Positions 46,116-58,385 are shown, numbered from the stretch's first letter. The stretch is 64,000 bases of DNA from Odocoileus virginianus (GCF_023699985.2 NC_069695.1:10351501-10415500); one strand, 5' to 3'. Notes: a model not told the origin generated them from the sequence alone. Translations and numbers: made by a program.

Positions 46116-46682
46116 TTAATTGGCGGACATGTTAAAATTGCTAGAATTTAGTAAAACTAAGTAGAGCTGTGCTTTTTATTCCATTTAAGTTCACGGATCC
46201 CCCTGGATTCTATTCAAGGGCGTGTTGGGAATTTGTAGACCCCAGGTGCGGAACACTTCAAGTGGGAGACAGAGTGAAGCTGCTGATTTTCCCCAATGAA
46301 TGGGCACAGCGGGCAGTGGCATGCTCCGTAGTGTTTGGGCGTCTGTGTGCTTCTAGCTCCAGTGCTGGCCAGTCTGCACCGTTGTTTCCGCTGGGTGGGT
46401 GTCAATAACGTAAATCTAGTCAACGAGGACGCTCTACTTTGATTTCTAAGTGATCTGCAATAAACCATTAACTGGAACTTAGACTTAAATGTAAAGGCTC
46501 CTATAGTTTGCAGCCAAGAACGGTTAATAGACTCACACATTACGAACTGTTTAGCCTCTTAAAGTTAGTCTTTGTTTTAAGGTCAGTGTTACATGATATT
46601 AGGCTAATAACATCCATGAATAAGTTACAAGGTATTTGAATGTCTACAAGTACTTGAATCATGACCCATTTAATTAAGCTGT

Positions 46683-46890
46683 TGAGCAGTGGTTCTTAAT
46701 CCTAGCAGAACTAATGTTGTAGCAGAACATCAGAATCCTTGTGGAATTAAAAAAAACCAAACCAAACAAATATCTGGGCTCTACCCCCAGAGGTTGGGAT
46801 CCAGGTGATCTGTTGTGGAATCCATCGGGGGAGTTTCCTGAGCTCCACATGTACGTGTTTCTAGTGTGCAGCCAGGGCTGATGAACAAGT
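46683..46890. mobile_element. MER5-type hAT element
   Basis: AGCAGTGGTTCTTAATCCTA, CATCAGAATCCTTGTGGAAT, GGGCTCTACCCCCAGAGGTT and ATCCAGGTGATCTG are MER5A landmarks; 3' end worn. Confidence 0.65.
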
Positions 46891-47124
46891 GATGGTTCTT
46901 TGTAGTCCAGTCGTTGCCAGAGGCCATGACTTGCCTGTTGGCGTCTGAGTGTGCTGAACTTCACCTCTTCCTGAACACCGTTTCTCTCTTTTGCCCTTTG
47001 CTCAGCCTGGCGCCTCTGCCTGGAGTGCCTCTTGGGATAAATCACGAAGGGCCCGGGGTGCTGCAGATGCTGATGCTGACACAGGCCCCAGTGTCTCATG
47101 AGAGGGGCTCAGTGGGACCCGCGT

Positions 47125-47272
47125 GCGGGCTTGCTCAGCTGTGTCCGACTCTTCGAGACCCCATGGACTGTAGCCCGCTGGGCTCCTCTGTCTGTGGAAT
47201 TCTCCAGGCAAGAATACTGGAGTGGGTTGCCATGCCCTCCTCCAGGGGATCTTCCCGACCCAAGGGTTGAGC
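47125..47272 (-). repeat. Bov-A SINE, antisense, truncated
   Basis: GGGCTTGCTCAGCTGTGTCC to CTTCCCGACCCAAGGGTTGA; the tRNA-like head is missing. Confidence 0.85.
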
Positions 47273-48104
47273 TCATGTCTGACTTATGTATATTCAAATG
47301 AGTGTTTTGGAAGTATCTTTCCAGCAGCAATGAGGAGAATGGATTGAGTAGGGGCTGACGTAGGCAGAGGAGGACCAGTTTCGATACTGTGAAAGGATCC
47401 AGGAGAGAAAGGATGAAGGACAGGACTTAGGGGATGGATTAAAAAGAGGATCCAGGCAGTACAGTCAACTTTGCCTGCTGGTGTAAGGAACAGGAAAGTC
47501 AAAGGCCCTTCCCGGGTTCCCCTCTCATTGCCGTGTGGGGCGCCAAGCCCTGTGCTTGAGGAGGAAGGATGAGCAGCAGACTGGAGGCGGGCTGGGGAGC
47601 TTGGTTCCGGGTGTGGAGGCTTTGAGGGGAGAGCCGTGCAGCCTCTCTGTGTCGCTGTTGCTGAGCGTATGTGCTTGGCTCTTGGGAGAGATCTGGGTTG
47701 GGGTGTAAATCTGAGAGTGGACAGCTTTGGGGTGGTATCTGTAGTGACGAGGTAAGATGAGATCATGTTAGAGGCAACCGGGAGAGGTGAGAGGAGATGC
47801 TGAAATTGACGTGCAGGGCTGTCCTAAATTTAAAAGATGAATGGATGAGGCCGGATCTAGAAGAGAAATCGAAGGAGACCTTATATCTCCTGGTAGCCTG
47901 GCAGAGAAAGTGCAGTGTAGAGAAAGAGGATGGGCTTTAGACTGAGGTGCTCAGATGCACCTGGCTTCAGATACTACCGAGCTAGACTGTGGACCCACTA
48001 GAAGCCTTTTTACTTGAATATTACCTGGATGCGTTCCTTTACTGTAAAGTAATTCCCAGCACCAAGAGAAAGAGAGCTTCAGAAGGGTTTATTTGGGACT
48101 GCAG

Positions 48105-48202
48105 ATGTTCTTGCCTGGATAATCCCCTAGACCGAGGAGCCTGGTGGGCTACAGTCCAGGGGGTCGCAAAGAGTCAGCCACGACTGAGTGACTAACACCC
48201 AT
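48105..48202 (+). repeat. SINE 3' half, sense
   Basis: TTCTTGCCTGGATAATCCCC to GCCACGACTGAGTGACTAAC. Confidence 0.85.
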
Positions 48203-48263
48203 ACACACCCTATCGGGTACGGATAAGTGTACGTCATAGGTTACCCCCAACTAAGATAACATT

Positions 48264-48476
48264 TGACTTTCCTGGTGGCTCAGATGGTAAAGAACCTGCC
48301 AGCAATGTGCGAGACCTGAGTGTGATACCTTGTTTGGGAAGATCCCCTGGAGGAGGGCATGGTAATCCAGTCCAGTATTCTTGGCTGGAGAATCCCCATG
48401 GACAGAGGAGCCTGGGGGACTACAGTCCAGGGGGTCGCAAAGAGTTGGACATGACTGAGCAACTATACACAGCACA
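48264..48476 (+). repeat. Bov-tA SINE, sense
   Basis: CTTTCCTGGTGGCTCAGATG head to GACATGACTGAGCAACTA. Diverged middle (GAGTGTGATACCTTG). Confidence 0.9.
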
Positions 48477-48532
48477 GCATTAACCAAATCGTTCTGTTAA
48501 GTATAAAATCACAGGAAACACTTGCCTCTGAT

Positions 48533-49009
48533 GTTCAGTTCAGTTCAGTTGCTCAGTCATGTCCGACTCTGCAACCCCATGGACTGTAGCACACCAGGCC
48601 TCCCTGTCCATCACCAACTCCTGGAATTTACTCCAACTTATGTCCATTGAGTCAGTGATGCCATCCAACCATCTCATCCTGTTTTGTCCCCTTCTCCTCC
48701 CACCTTCCATATTTCCCAGCATCAGGGTCTTTCCCATCAGGGTCTTGGAGTTTCAGCTTTAGCATCAGTCCTTCCAATGAACACCCGGGACTGATCTCCT
48801 TTTGGATGGACTGGTTGGATCTCCTTGCAGTCCAAGGGGCTCTCAAGAGTCTCCTCCAACACCACAGTCCAAAAGCATCAATTCTTCAGTGCTCAGCTTT
48901 CTTTATAGTCCAGCTCTTGCATCCATACATGACTACTGGAAAAACCATATTTTGACTAGATGGGCCTTGGTTGGCAAAGTAATGTCTCTGCTTTTTAATA
49001 TGCTAACTA
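48533..49009 (-). mobile_element. BovB 3' end, antisense (about 480 bp)
   Basis: Starts with the BovB terminal AGTTCAGTTCAGTTGCTCAG in reverse and runs back into the reverse-transcriptase end (CATACATGACTACTGGAAAA). 5' truncated. Confidence 0.92.
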
Positions 49010-50008
49010 AACCCACGTATTTCTGAGTTTTCAGGGGTATTTTCAGGATTAGCAGGTACCTGTAGTTGATATGAACTATTTATTAATATACTGCACAGCT
49101 CAGCTATAACCTGGATCTGGAATCAGAGTTCAGGAATAGCAGGAGGTCTTCGGGCTCATCTTCCAGCCCTTCCAGTCTAAGAGCAGAGAGGCTGGGACAT
49201 CTCCATCCACACTGAGGAGACCCCCACCCCGGTTCAGCTTCACTCTGCCCTGCGTATCTGCCAGTGCAGGGTGGGCTTGACTGAGTTCTCAGAGGTCCTG
49301 TCTGTGGTCCTTTCACATCTGAGAGGAGACAGCCTCTCCTGGGAACAGCAAGAAAGTGAAAGGAGGTGGATTCATTTCACTGCTACTTGTATCACACTAC
49401 ACCTAGGAGGTTTATAAATAGAACTTAGCACCCAGAGGGCCACTGTGAGACTGAAGTGGAAAAATGATACTTGGATATGAAATGCACTAAGTACTTAGCC
49501 CCCACACTGTCAGAAGGTTCAATTTCATCTTATTGACTAGGCGCTTAGGACGCTGACTGCTAACTACCAATTAAGCAGTTTTCCATGAATATTTATGGCT
49601 GCCTTCCCGATTGACTTGATTTCTAGACTGAGCACACAGCCCTGCCTGGGAGAGGGGAATATGTGGCAGGTAGGTCACTGGTGCCTGATGGCAGAGATGC
49701 TCAGGGATGCTTCTGTGCCTCCCTCACACCCCAAGCCTGCCTGGGCCCCAGACATAGGCACCCTCGCTCTAGCTGCCCAGGACATATCTCCTCATTGCCA
49801 CATTGAACCTGGCTTTCTTGTTGGCTGGGTTTATGGGATCTCTGGCTTGGCACTTTCTGGCCCAGCCCCTTCTCACAGCAGAATGGTTCTTTCTCATGCC
49901 CCAACCTTGGAAGAACATCTTTAACTTTAGACTCACTGGAACTGTGAGGCTCTGTTTAGAGCCCCAAACAGCCTCACTCTAATTTTCTGTATCTTTCTTA
50001 CCTAACTT

Positions 50009-50452
50009 ATTGTTGTTCTGTCGCTAAGTCATGTCCAACTCTTTGTGACCCCATGGACTGCAGCGCCCCAGGCCCCTCTGTCCTCCACTGTCTCCAAGAG
50101 TTTGCTCTAATTCATGTCCATTGAGTTGGTGATGCCATCCAACTATCTCAGCCTCTGCTGACCCCTTCCCCCTTTACCCTCAATCTTTCCCAGCATCAGG
50201 ATCTTTTCCAGTGATTCGGCTCTTCACATCAGATGGCCAAAGTATTGGAGCTTCACCTTCAGCATCAGTCCTTCCAATGAGTATTCAGGGTTGCTTTCCT
50301 TTAGGATTGATTGGTTTGATCTTCTTACTGTCCAAGGGACTCTCAAGAGTCTTCTCCAGCACCAAAATTTGAAAGCATTAATTTTTCAGAACTCAACCTT
50401 CTTTATGGTCCAGCTCTCACATCCATACATGATTTCTGGAAAAACTATAGCT
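50009..50452 (-). mobile_element. BovB 3' end, antisense, with target duplication
   Basis: GTCGCTAAGTCATGTCCAAC to CATACATGATTTCTGGAAAA, antisense BovB. TTACCTAACTT at 49998-50008 and 50453-50463 is an 11-bp target duplication. Confidence 0.93.
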
Positions 50453-51865
50453 TTACCTAACTTTACCTCCATCCTAACTTATCTCTGTCCCCAAACCTTA
50501 CTTTTCCCTTCCCATAGAACCCAGTTTTTTTCTCCCAATATGACTCTGCCCTCTACCTGACTTTTTCTGACTTTCCCACTCTAATGGGGTTTTGAGATTA
50601 TTTTGTGTTAATATAATTGTGTTTGTATCCCTAGGCATCATGTTTCTTTTTTATTGTTGAGTCCTAGAGAAAATATCATACCATATATGGTATTATCATT
50701 TTTTTTTTTAAGCTGGCATGCTGCTAAGGTTCATTTTAATTGTCTTCCTATCATGTCTCCCAGTTATTAACTCTGTCCATGGTACTGACACAAATGTCTG
50801 TATTGAACAGAAATTCTTGATTAAAAATTGTTTGTATCCCCATTGTCTGGTGCAGATCTTTTTTTCTTTTTTAACCATAGTAGATGGTCTGCATTGTGAT
50901 GATGGTGTTGAAAATGTAATTACAGACTAGACAGACATAGACAGGCAAGAAACAATAGATTGATTATCCCATTAGTGACTAGACTGTATTCTACTGACAC
51001 ACCTAAATTTTCAGATGATTTGTTACTGGAGTGGCAAATGATGGAGGGACTTAATGATGTGTGTTCAGAGACAGGCTGTCCTTTGTGCTGGGCGAGGCTA
51101 AGCCGGGCTTTCCCTCCTGCCTGTTTTGCAGCTTCACTGTGTATCAGGGGCTTAGGGGGTCTTGTTCCCACCTCTTCATGCCTCTCAGGGAGTGCCCAGT
51201 CCACGGAAAGAGGCCTGCACCTCTCTGAAGCCTGGGGCCCCTTTCCCATTGATGAGCTCCGGAGAAGGAACTCAGGGAAGGAGCCACAGTTTGGTTTCCA
51301 GGCTGTAAATTGTACACCTCTAGGAGGCACCGTGGCCTCAGCCTATAACGACCACCATCCATGATAACCCTTGCTCTCTTGACACAAACCAGGCGCTGGC
51401 CTGTCCATCCAAGCCCTGCATCTGAGACTGGCCATCATGGAACTTACATTCTAATGGGAAGACAAGGATAGAAGGAATGCTGAGTAGATAAGGAAAATAT
51501 TAGTAAACTCTACTCAGTGCTAGGAAGGTGGAGTGGTCAGGGAGGGGCTTCTGACCACCCTAAAAGAAGTGATGTTTAACTGAGGAGGTGTTGCTGAGCC
51601 AGCCAGCACTGACACATGATTCCTGTCTAATGTCTCAAGGCTGGAATTATTGGAGGGATTCACCAAGGGATGCTTGGTTACACACGAAGGCACTGATAAT
51701 GGTGGTATAGAGTGTCACAGCACACCCCAGTGGGAAATTGTTTGGGGTTAAGGAAATCTGTGTTCAAGTTTGTACTTGGTGTCTTACTAGCTGAGAACTC
51801 TAGGAATATCCCTGGGTCTTCCCAAACTTCGTTTTTATCCTTGTTAAAAATGAGAAGACTGGGGT

Positions 51866-51985
51866 ACTTCCCTGACAGTCCAGTGATTAAGACTCCAAGC
51901 TTCTACTACAGAGAGCATGGGTTCAAATCCCTGGTTGGGAAACTAAGATCCTGCATGCCATAGCCAAAAGATAAAATAAAAACAA
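51866..51985 (+). repeat. CHR-type SINE, sense
   Basis: GTACTTCCCTGACAGTCCAG head, GGGTTCAAATCCCTGG box and an A-rich AAAATAAAAACAAG end. Confidence 0.8.
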
Positions 51986-52070
51986 GGGGATATCTTAATG
52001 TTCATATTATTAAAATGAATTTTTAAAACTGAGAAGATTGGCACCCAGTAGTCTTGTGAGTCTTAAACAG

Positions 52071-52422
52071 AAGACTCTTGAGAGTCCCTTGGACTGCAAG
52101 GTGATCTAACCAGTCCATCCTAAAGGAAATCAGTCCTGAATATTCATTGGAAGGACTGATGCTGAAACTGAAACTCCAATACTTTGGCCACCTGATGCGA
52201 AGAGCTGACTCATTTGAAAAAACCCTGATGCTGGGAAAGATTGAAGGCAGGAGGAGAAAGAGACGACAGGGGATGAGGTGGTTGGATGGCATCACTGACT
52301 CAATGGATGTGAGTTTGAGTAAACTCTGGGAGTTGGTGATGGACAGGGAGGCCTGGTGTACTGTAGTCCATGGGATTGAAAAGAGTCAGACACGACTGAG
52401 GGACTGAACTGAACTGACTGAA
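52071..52422 (+). mobile_element. BovB 3' end, sense
   Basis: GACTCTTGAGAGTCCCTTGG to GACTGAACTGAACTGACTG, the 3' 350 bases of BovB with its short terminal repeat. 5' truncated. Confidence 0.93.
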
Positions 52423-54517
52423 GCAAGGGTAACAGCTAAATGTAAATTGGTGGTGGTAATTAATTACAATGAAAAGTAGTAATGTGTGAGTGGCCGTAAG
52501 GCTGTTTGAGTACCAGGCACTGAGAGTTGTGAGATCAAAGAAGGGAAAATCAGTTTGAACTGAAATAGCTTCAAGCAGATATAAAGTAGGAAGGAATAAA
52601 GAAGTAGCCCCATGTGGCTTGAACGGAGTGAACAAAGAGAAGCGTGGCACATAATCAAGCTGGAAAGAGAGGTGCTGGTTCATGGAGAGTATTGAATATG
52701 ATCCTGGAGCTGGGATCTTAGAGGGCAGAGAAGTGGCATTGGACGGCTTAAAGCAGGGGGCGAGGTTTGACCCCATATTCACTACAAAAGGTCATCTAAG
52801 GAGGATGTGTTGATATTACAGGAGGATGACAGCAAGGGTTAGAAAGCTTTTACTGTATGCTTGTTAGAGATGATGGCTGGGACTCAGAGGTCCAGAAAAC
52901 AGAGCGGAGTGTCTTGGGAGGTGAATTCAGTGAGACACACTGGCTTGAGGGAAAGGGAGGAATCCACAGTGATGCCCAGGCTCCTGGATGAAGTAGGCGA
53001 GTGCAGGCTGGTGGCCCTTAACACGGAAAAGGCTTGGGTGGGGGAACAGGGAGCAATGAAAAGTCTTTGGTGCTAGAAATCCTGCAAGTTCAGGGATAAA
53101 GCCAGTGCCTGCTCTCCAGGAGCTCTCAGTTCAGTGACTGGTGTGTGGCCTCATGGTGGCATTTAGAGCAGGGGTTCTGGGGTGAGGGTACTGATGTCAC
53201 ACACGTCCAGGGATGTACTGGCCTCGTTATCACAGCCTGGTGGTGTATCTGGAGCTCCTCTGGGGCTTCCCTCAGTTGGCGATGGCTAAAGCAGTGCTTC
53301 CTGATGGTTCTGTGCCTGTTGCTGGTGGGGAGGCCAAGGGTGATGGTGTCTTCTCTACAGAAAACCCAAACAAGACTGCACTTCAGCACGATGTCCCCAA
53401 AGGCCCTGCAGCGCCTCCCTGGCTGATCAGTACTCTGCAGTGGGGACCTCAGGTGCCTTGACATCCACCTTTTCCCATCCCCCTTCCCCCCCTCCCAGGG
53501 GACCCCCACCCAGATATGGGGATGGAGAGGAGGTTGGCCTTGCTCGGGGAACTCCAGGTGCTGCAGTGGTTTGGTGGGAAATTTGGTTTGGTTTGGTGAG
53601 ACGAGCAGGAGGCTGAGCAGCAGTTAAATCTCGCCTCTCAGGTGTCCAAGACGGGGATGCAGTGTGAGCCCAGGGGGATGGGAGGTGGACTTGTTGGTTG
53701 CTGGTGTTTTGCGTGGGAGCTGGAGAGTGGCCGGTTCCCAGCCCGGGAGCCCTGTGCTCCTGCCTGACGCCCAGGCCTTCAGGGGTGTTTCCTGCCTTCC
53801 TGGGGGCAACCTGGGCCTGAGTCACAGCTGGTGTTTCAGGGTGTGAAATGCCATGGCTGTGGGTTAGTTTCCCTAAATATAGGCAGAACTCACCTTATTG
53901 CCCTTCCATGTATCATGCTTGACAGATTTTTTTAAAAACAAACTGAAGGTTTGTTTCAACCCTGTGCCAAACAAGTCTATCAGCACCATTTTTTCCAAAC
54001 AGCGTTCACTCACTTCAAGTCTCTGTGTCACATTTTGGTAATTCTTGCAGTATTTCAAACTTTTTCACACTATTTCTATTTGTGATGACGATCTGCGATC
54101 ACTGATAGTTGATGTGATATTGTTACTGTTGTGGGTGCTACCAGCCACACCCATGTAAGGAGGTGATGTAACTGATAAATGTCTTGTATGTTCTGACTGT
54201 TCAATCAGCTAGTCGTTCCCCCAGGCTCTCCCTACCTCCTCAGACCTCCCTATTTTCTGAGACACAATATTGAAATTAGGCCAATTGCTAACCCTACATT
54301 GGCTTCTAAGTGTTCACATGAAAGGAAGAGTCTATCCCTGCAGCAGACTTCATTGTTGTTTTATATTAAGAAATTGCCACAGCCACCCCCACCTTAAGCA
54401 ACCACCACTCTGATCAGTCAGCAGTAAAACCCCCAACAACCAGAAGACTGCAACTGGCTGAAGGCTCAGAGAGTGCTTAACAATTTTTTTCCAAAATAAA
54501 ATGTTTTTTTAAAGTAT

Positions 54518-54542
54518 GTGCTTTTTTTTTTTTTTTTTTTTT
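54518..54542. repeat. Poly-T tract inside the Tigger1 element
   Basis: About 24 T bases between Tigger1 tail sequence blocks. Confidence 0.85.
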
Positions 54543-54555
54543 AGGCATAATGCTC

Positions 54556-54624
54556 TTATGTACCTTCTGGGCCTTCTGCATTATGGGCAGATTCTTTACC
54601 ATCTGAGCTACCAGGGAATCCCCT
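54556..54624 (-). repeat. Bov-tA SINE head fragment, antisense, inside Tigger1
   Basis: CTTCTGCATTATGGGCAGAT to GAGCTACCAGGGAATCCCC; Tigger1 sequence resumes with ATTACATTATAGTG. Confidence 0.75.
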
Positions 54625-55069
54625 TAATAAATTACATTATAGTGTAACTTATCTGCACTGAAAAACCAGAAAATTCACATGACTTGCTTTATTGCAATAT
54701 TCTCTTTATTGGGATATTTGCTTGATTGTGGTGGTCTGGAAATGAACCTGCAGTTTCTCCAAGGTGTGCCTGTAAAGGGAACCTCACCTGGCTCAGGAGA
54801 AAAGGATTTCTTGAAAAGCAAACAGACCCAAGTAGTAGGCTAAGTCATGTCTGTAATTGGGCTGAATGGATGGAGCCATACATTGGTTGTCTTTTTGAAG
54901 GACATTGGGTAGAATTCCATACTTAGTAAATATCTCCCCCACAGCCAACCCTAAGTAATGGAAAATTGAAACTGAGAGCTTTTCCCCACCCATACTTCTG
55001 GTTACAATTTTGATCATGGAATCATCAAATGTCAGAGACAGATTAAAATCACTGGGGGAGTCCCAAGTT

Positions 55070-55165
55070 GCAACCGTGTACTTGACAAGATGAAAAGACA
55101 GAGGTCTAAAGAAAAGAAGTGACCCAAAGTCACACAGCTAGTAAAATGACCACGCAGGACCTGAC
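55070..55165 (+). repeat. MIR-like fragment
   Basis: AGTGACCCAAAGTCACACAG is the MIR core. Limits uncertain. Confidence 0.5.
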
Positions 55166-55864
55166 ATCAGTGTGAGGCGAGATGGGACAGTGCCTTCCAG
55201 GCGGCACAAATCAGGTGACATGAGACTTCAGAAGGCAGAGAAATAACTGCCTGCTGGGATGCCTGAGATGGGTCAGGCTTTGGATGTGGGTCGGGCTTCA
55301 GTGGAAGGGTGTAAGTTGCTGGTGATTTCCGGTAGACTGGGAACCATAAATGGCAGTGGTGGGAAAGTGTGCAGTTGCAGAGACTGACAAGTAGCCCATT
55401 TTGGCTGGACTGCAATACCCTCATCTTATATGAAATGTAGAGATCGTTTCATATAGTCTTGCAGCAAATCTGTAAGATGATATCCTCTTTAATGTGGTTA
55501 AGGCTTACAAAGAGCCTGCCAATAGAAGAGCGAGGACTCAGACAAGATCTTTAGACCAAAGGCCCAGTGTTCTGTTCTTAGCACCATAGTTTTCCCATGC
55601 TTGTCAAAGGTGTTAGTGTTGAGATGTGCATTGTGATGGGGTTCAACCGTTCAACTAAGGACTTTGGACTTGATTCGGTAAGGGATGGGTAGTTACCTTG
55701 CTTTGAGTGGGGAAAGCACACCTAGAGCTGTGCTTCAGACACTCAATCTGGCAGGAGTGTTAGGATGAATTAGAGACCTTAGGTGGTCCCTAAGTCTAGG
55801 TGACCACTTAGAAGAGTGTGAGCATGGTTGGAGATCAAAGTCATAAGAGACTGGACTGAGATAA

Positions 55865-55950
55865 TCTGAGGGTCACAGAAGTAAACTACCTTGTCCAAAG
55901 TCAGACAGCTAACCAGTGGGTGTGAGGTTCAAAATCAGGTGGTTTTTACT
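55865..55950 (+). repeat. MIR-like fragment
   Basis: CTACCTTGTCCAAAGTCAGAC and AGCTAACCAGTGGG resemble the MIR core. Confidence 0.45.
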
Positions 55951-56319
55951 GCCCATATTCTTGTCCTGGGTTCTCTAGCTGAAACGGAAGCAAAGCTAAT
56001 GTGTGTAGAACAAAGTGATGGTGCTCTTGCCCGTCATCCCCAAGGTCAACTTACAGGTGATTACAGATAGTCCAAGATATGTATGTCCCCCTCCTTCTGG
56101 GTCATAAAATAGGGTTTGTGGCATTTGTAAGTCCTTCTCAGAACTCCTTTCTTTCTCCCACTTTCAGATCTGTGCAAATGTATGAAGGAAGTTGGGCTGT
56201 TTCCACGCCATCCCTCACATTTATCCCTAATTTGGGCTCAGACCCTTGTCAACAGGGTCCTTGGAAGGTGAGAGTGCCTTTCCACGGCCAGCAACTGACC
56301 AGGGCCTTTTCCTTTGCAG

Positions 56320-56476
56320 AGACGAGAAGAACCAGTCCATCATAGTCAGCGGGGAGTCTGGAGCCGGCAAGACGGTGTCGGCCAAGTATGCCATGCGCTA
56401 CTTCACCACGGTCAGTGGCTCGGCCAGTGACACCAACATCGAAGAGAAGGTCCTGGCATCCAGTCCCATCATGGAG
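56320..56476 (+). CDS. MYO5B: MYO5B exon 5 (P-loop exon)
   Basis: The acceptor is a strong pyrimidine tract ending CCTTTGCAG, and the donor is GTAAAG. The 157-base exon completes the carried Arg codon and ends in phase 0. It reads DEKNQSIIVSGESGAGKTVS, then AKYAMRYFTTVSGSASDTNI and EEKVLASSPIME. GESGAGKT is the Walker A/P-loop that binds the phosphates of ATP, with its Lys intact. The following TVSGSASDTN segment corresponds to loop 1, which is variable between myosins and is where this copy differs from the remembered human sequence (ATVGGSASE). The exon sits after the 37-kb intron 4. A chance open frame runs on into the intron but the donor site ends the coding part here. Confidence 0.95.
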
Positions 56477-56913
56477 GTAAAGCCGTCCACATGTCCTTGG
56501 CCTCCTTGGCTGGAGCTCCTTCTGCTGGCAGTGAGACTGCTGAGCGTCCAGCCTCACGTGGCTGGTCACAGAGCTCTTGGAGGCCACTCACGTGTTCAGC
56601 AGTCTCACCTCTTTCTGAGAACCCATTGTCTGCTGTTGAGGGAAATTTGTCAAAGGTGCCCCTAAAAACCGCAGATTTGGGAATTTTCTGACCTGGAAGC
56701 CCAGGTCCCTGGTATTGGATAGAGTGTTCCCTTCATGTCTTCCTTGTCCCTTGACTCTGCCGGAGAGTGTCATGACAGCCCTTCCCTGTCTACAGCCATC
56801 TCTGGTGTCCTTTCCCCTCCTGCCATCCTATGTCAGCAAATTAGTGTCCCGCTGAATCCTTCCCACACGGTGAGGCCCCACTGAATCAGGAGGGCAGTTC
56901 CCATGGGGTGAGG

Positions 56914-57265
56914 TTCAGGTCGGTCGCTCAGTCGTGTCCAACTCTTTGCGACCCCATGAACCGCAGCACGCCAGGCCTCCCTGTCCATCACCAACTCCCG
57001 GAGTCCACCCAAACCCATGTCCATTGAGTCGGTGATGCCATCCAGCCATCTCATCCTCTGTTGTCCCCTTCTCCTCCTGCCTTCTATCTTTCCCAGCATC
57101 AGGGTCTTTTCAAATGAGTCAGCTCTTCACATCAGGTGGCCAAAATATTGGCGTTTCAGCTTCAACATCAGTCCTTCCAGTGAACACCCAGGACTGATCT
57201 CCTTTAGGATGGACTGGTTGTATCTCCTTGCAGTCCAAGGGACTCTCAAGAGTCTTCTCTAACCT
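56914..57265 (-). mobile_element. BovB 3' end, antisense
   Basis: GTCGCTCAGTCGTGTCCAAC to GACTCTCAAGAGTCTTCTCT. It lies about 440 bases after exon 5 and is inverted relative to the sense copy at 52071 on the other side. Confidence 0.93.
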
Positions 57266-57997
57266 AGATAAAAGATCCCCCCATTTCCCAAAAATGTTTG
57301 GACATTTTGTCTTTTGGGGGGAGATAGAGTCAAACGCCCTGTGACAACATATAATCTGTTGAAGAGTCTCAGAAGATTGTTCACTGAGTTGGCGTGAACT
57401 GGCCAGGGCAGGTCCAGTCTCTGTCTTCACCACCTGCACTTCCCACACGGTGGCCTCAGAGCAGCCGATGCAAGTGGGAGTCAGAGATATTTCCAAAACT
57501 TAGGTCTCACTATAGCAAACGACATTATAGGGATAGAACTCCATTTCTCTGTTTCCACCTTTCCTCTGTGAAAGTTTCCTTCTGATGGAGTTGAGCTAAA
57601 TGGCCGCACTGTCCCTGGGCCAGCATTGATTTCCTGCCTCTGAAGATGAGGCCCTTAGTTATTGCCTGGGCTGCAGTCTGGTAGCAGTAGGCCCCTCTGT
57701 CAGCCCTGGAGAGCCCCTTGGTTTTAGTGAGAGGAACTTCAGTTGAAGCCGAAAGTTACCAAAATAGCTTCAGATTTCTCCACACAGCCTTGATCCCATC
57801 AGGCAAGGTACACGGCATCAGTGTGGTTGGTCCTGCAGATTATTTTGGAGCTGGGGGAACGAGACCCTGGCTGGACCTTCTCACGGCCTCTCTTATTCCC
57901 TCTGCCTTTACCAATTGCAGGAGTAGATTCTGAGTCTTGAATCATGGAGGCTCATCAGTTAACTAAGCAAACTCTTCTACCTGGAGAATCTAGGCCT

Positions 57998-58088
57998 GGA
58001 TTCCTGCCTGGAGAATCCCACGGACAGAGGAGCCTGGTGGGCTACAATCCATAGGTTCGCAGAGTCGGACATGACTGAAGCAACTTAA
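57998..58088 (+). repeat. SINE 3' fragment, sense
   Basis: TTCCTGCCTGGAGAATCCCA to GACATGACTGAAGCAACTTA. Confidence 0.85.
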
Positions 58089-58204
58089 TATGTTTGTAGA
58101 GAAAAGCAAGTTTCAGTATCTATTCTTATATGAATTGGGAAATGGTCAATAAAGCTGAAAGCATTTTTACCAAACAGATTAGAAATGGGAAAAAAACCTT
58201 TTAT

Positions 58205-58385
58205 TTGCTTACAGTTGTTCTTAAACTTGACCATGCATCAGAATCTCCTGGAGCGTTTGTGAGAGCTGGTAGCTGGGCATTACTCCCAGAGTTTCTGATT
58301 CAGAAGGTCCGGGAAATCTGCATTTATTTTAAGTTCCTTGGTGATCCTGATGATGCTGGTCTCAGTCCCACACCCACTGGGAAAC
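58205..58385. mobile_element. MER5-type hAT element
   Basis: GTTCTTAAACTTGACCATGC, CATCAGAATCTCCTGGAGC, GAGTTTCTGATTCAG and CCTGATGATGCTGG follow MER5A order almost end to end. Confidence 0.7.

Larger units (their letters stand above)
53890..54785 (+). mobile_element. Tigger1-type DNA transposon, internally deleted, with a SINE piece inside
   Basis: The 5' side keeps the Tigger1 leader (TGTGCCAAACAAGTCTATCAG, CTCTGTGTCACATTTTGGTA, CAATATTGAAATTAGGCCAA) and the first codons of the transposase near 54297. It then jumps to the ORF end (GACTTCATTGTTGTTTTATA, CCACAGCCACCCCCACC). The 3' side ends TTATTGCAATATTCTCTTTA to CTCCAAGGTGTGCCTG, matching the terminal repeat. About 1.5 kb of transposase is missing, so it is non-autonomous. 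Confidence 0.8.
19248..56319 (+). other. MYO5B intron 4 (about 37 kb)
   Basis: Bounded by GTAAGA and CTTTGCAG. This very long intron carries most of the repeats described individually: LTR-like and L1 insertions, a 39-bp minisatellite, a 381-bp tandem duplication, four BovB ends, a U2 snRNA fragment, a Tigger1 derivative and many SINEs. Long stretches without a recognised feature include 20560-21500, 21570-23180, 24000-25720, 28720-29540, 32320-33980, 35070-36850, 37240-38200, 40830-43150, 43590-44870, 53080-53880 and 55170-55860. No extra coding exon could be supported. Confidence 0.85.

Noticed and set aside
56246..56665. 139-residue open frame covering exon 5
   Set aside because: Only 56320-56476 is coding; the extensions are intron read-through beyond valid splice sites.
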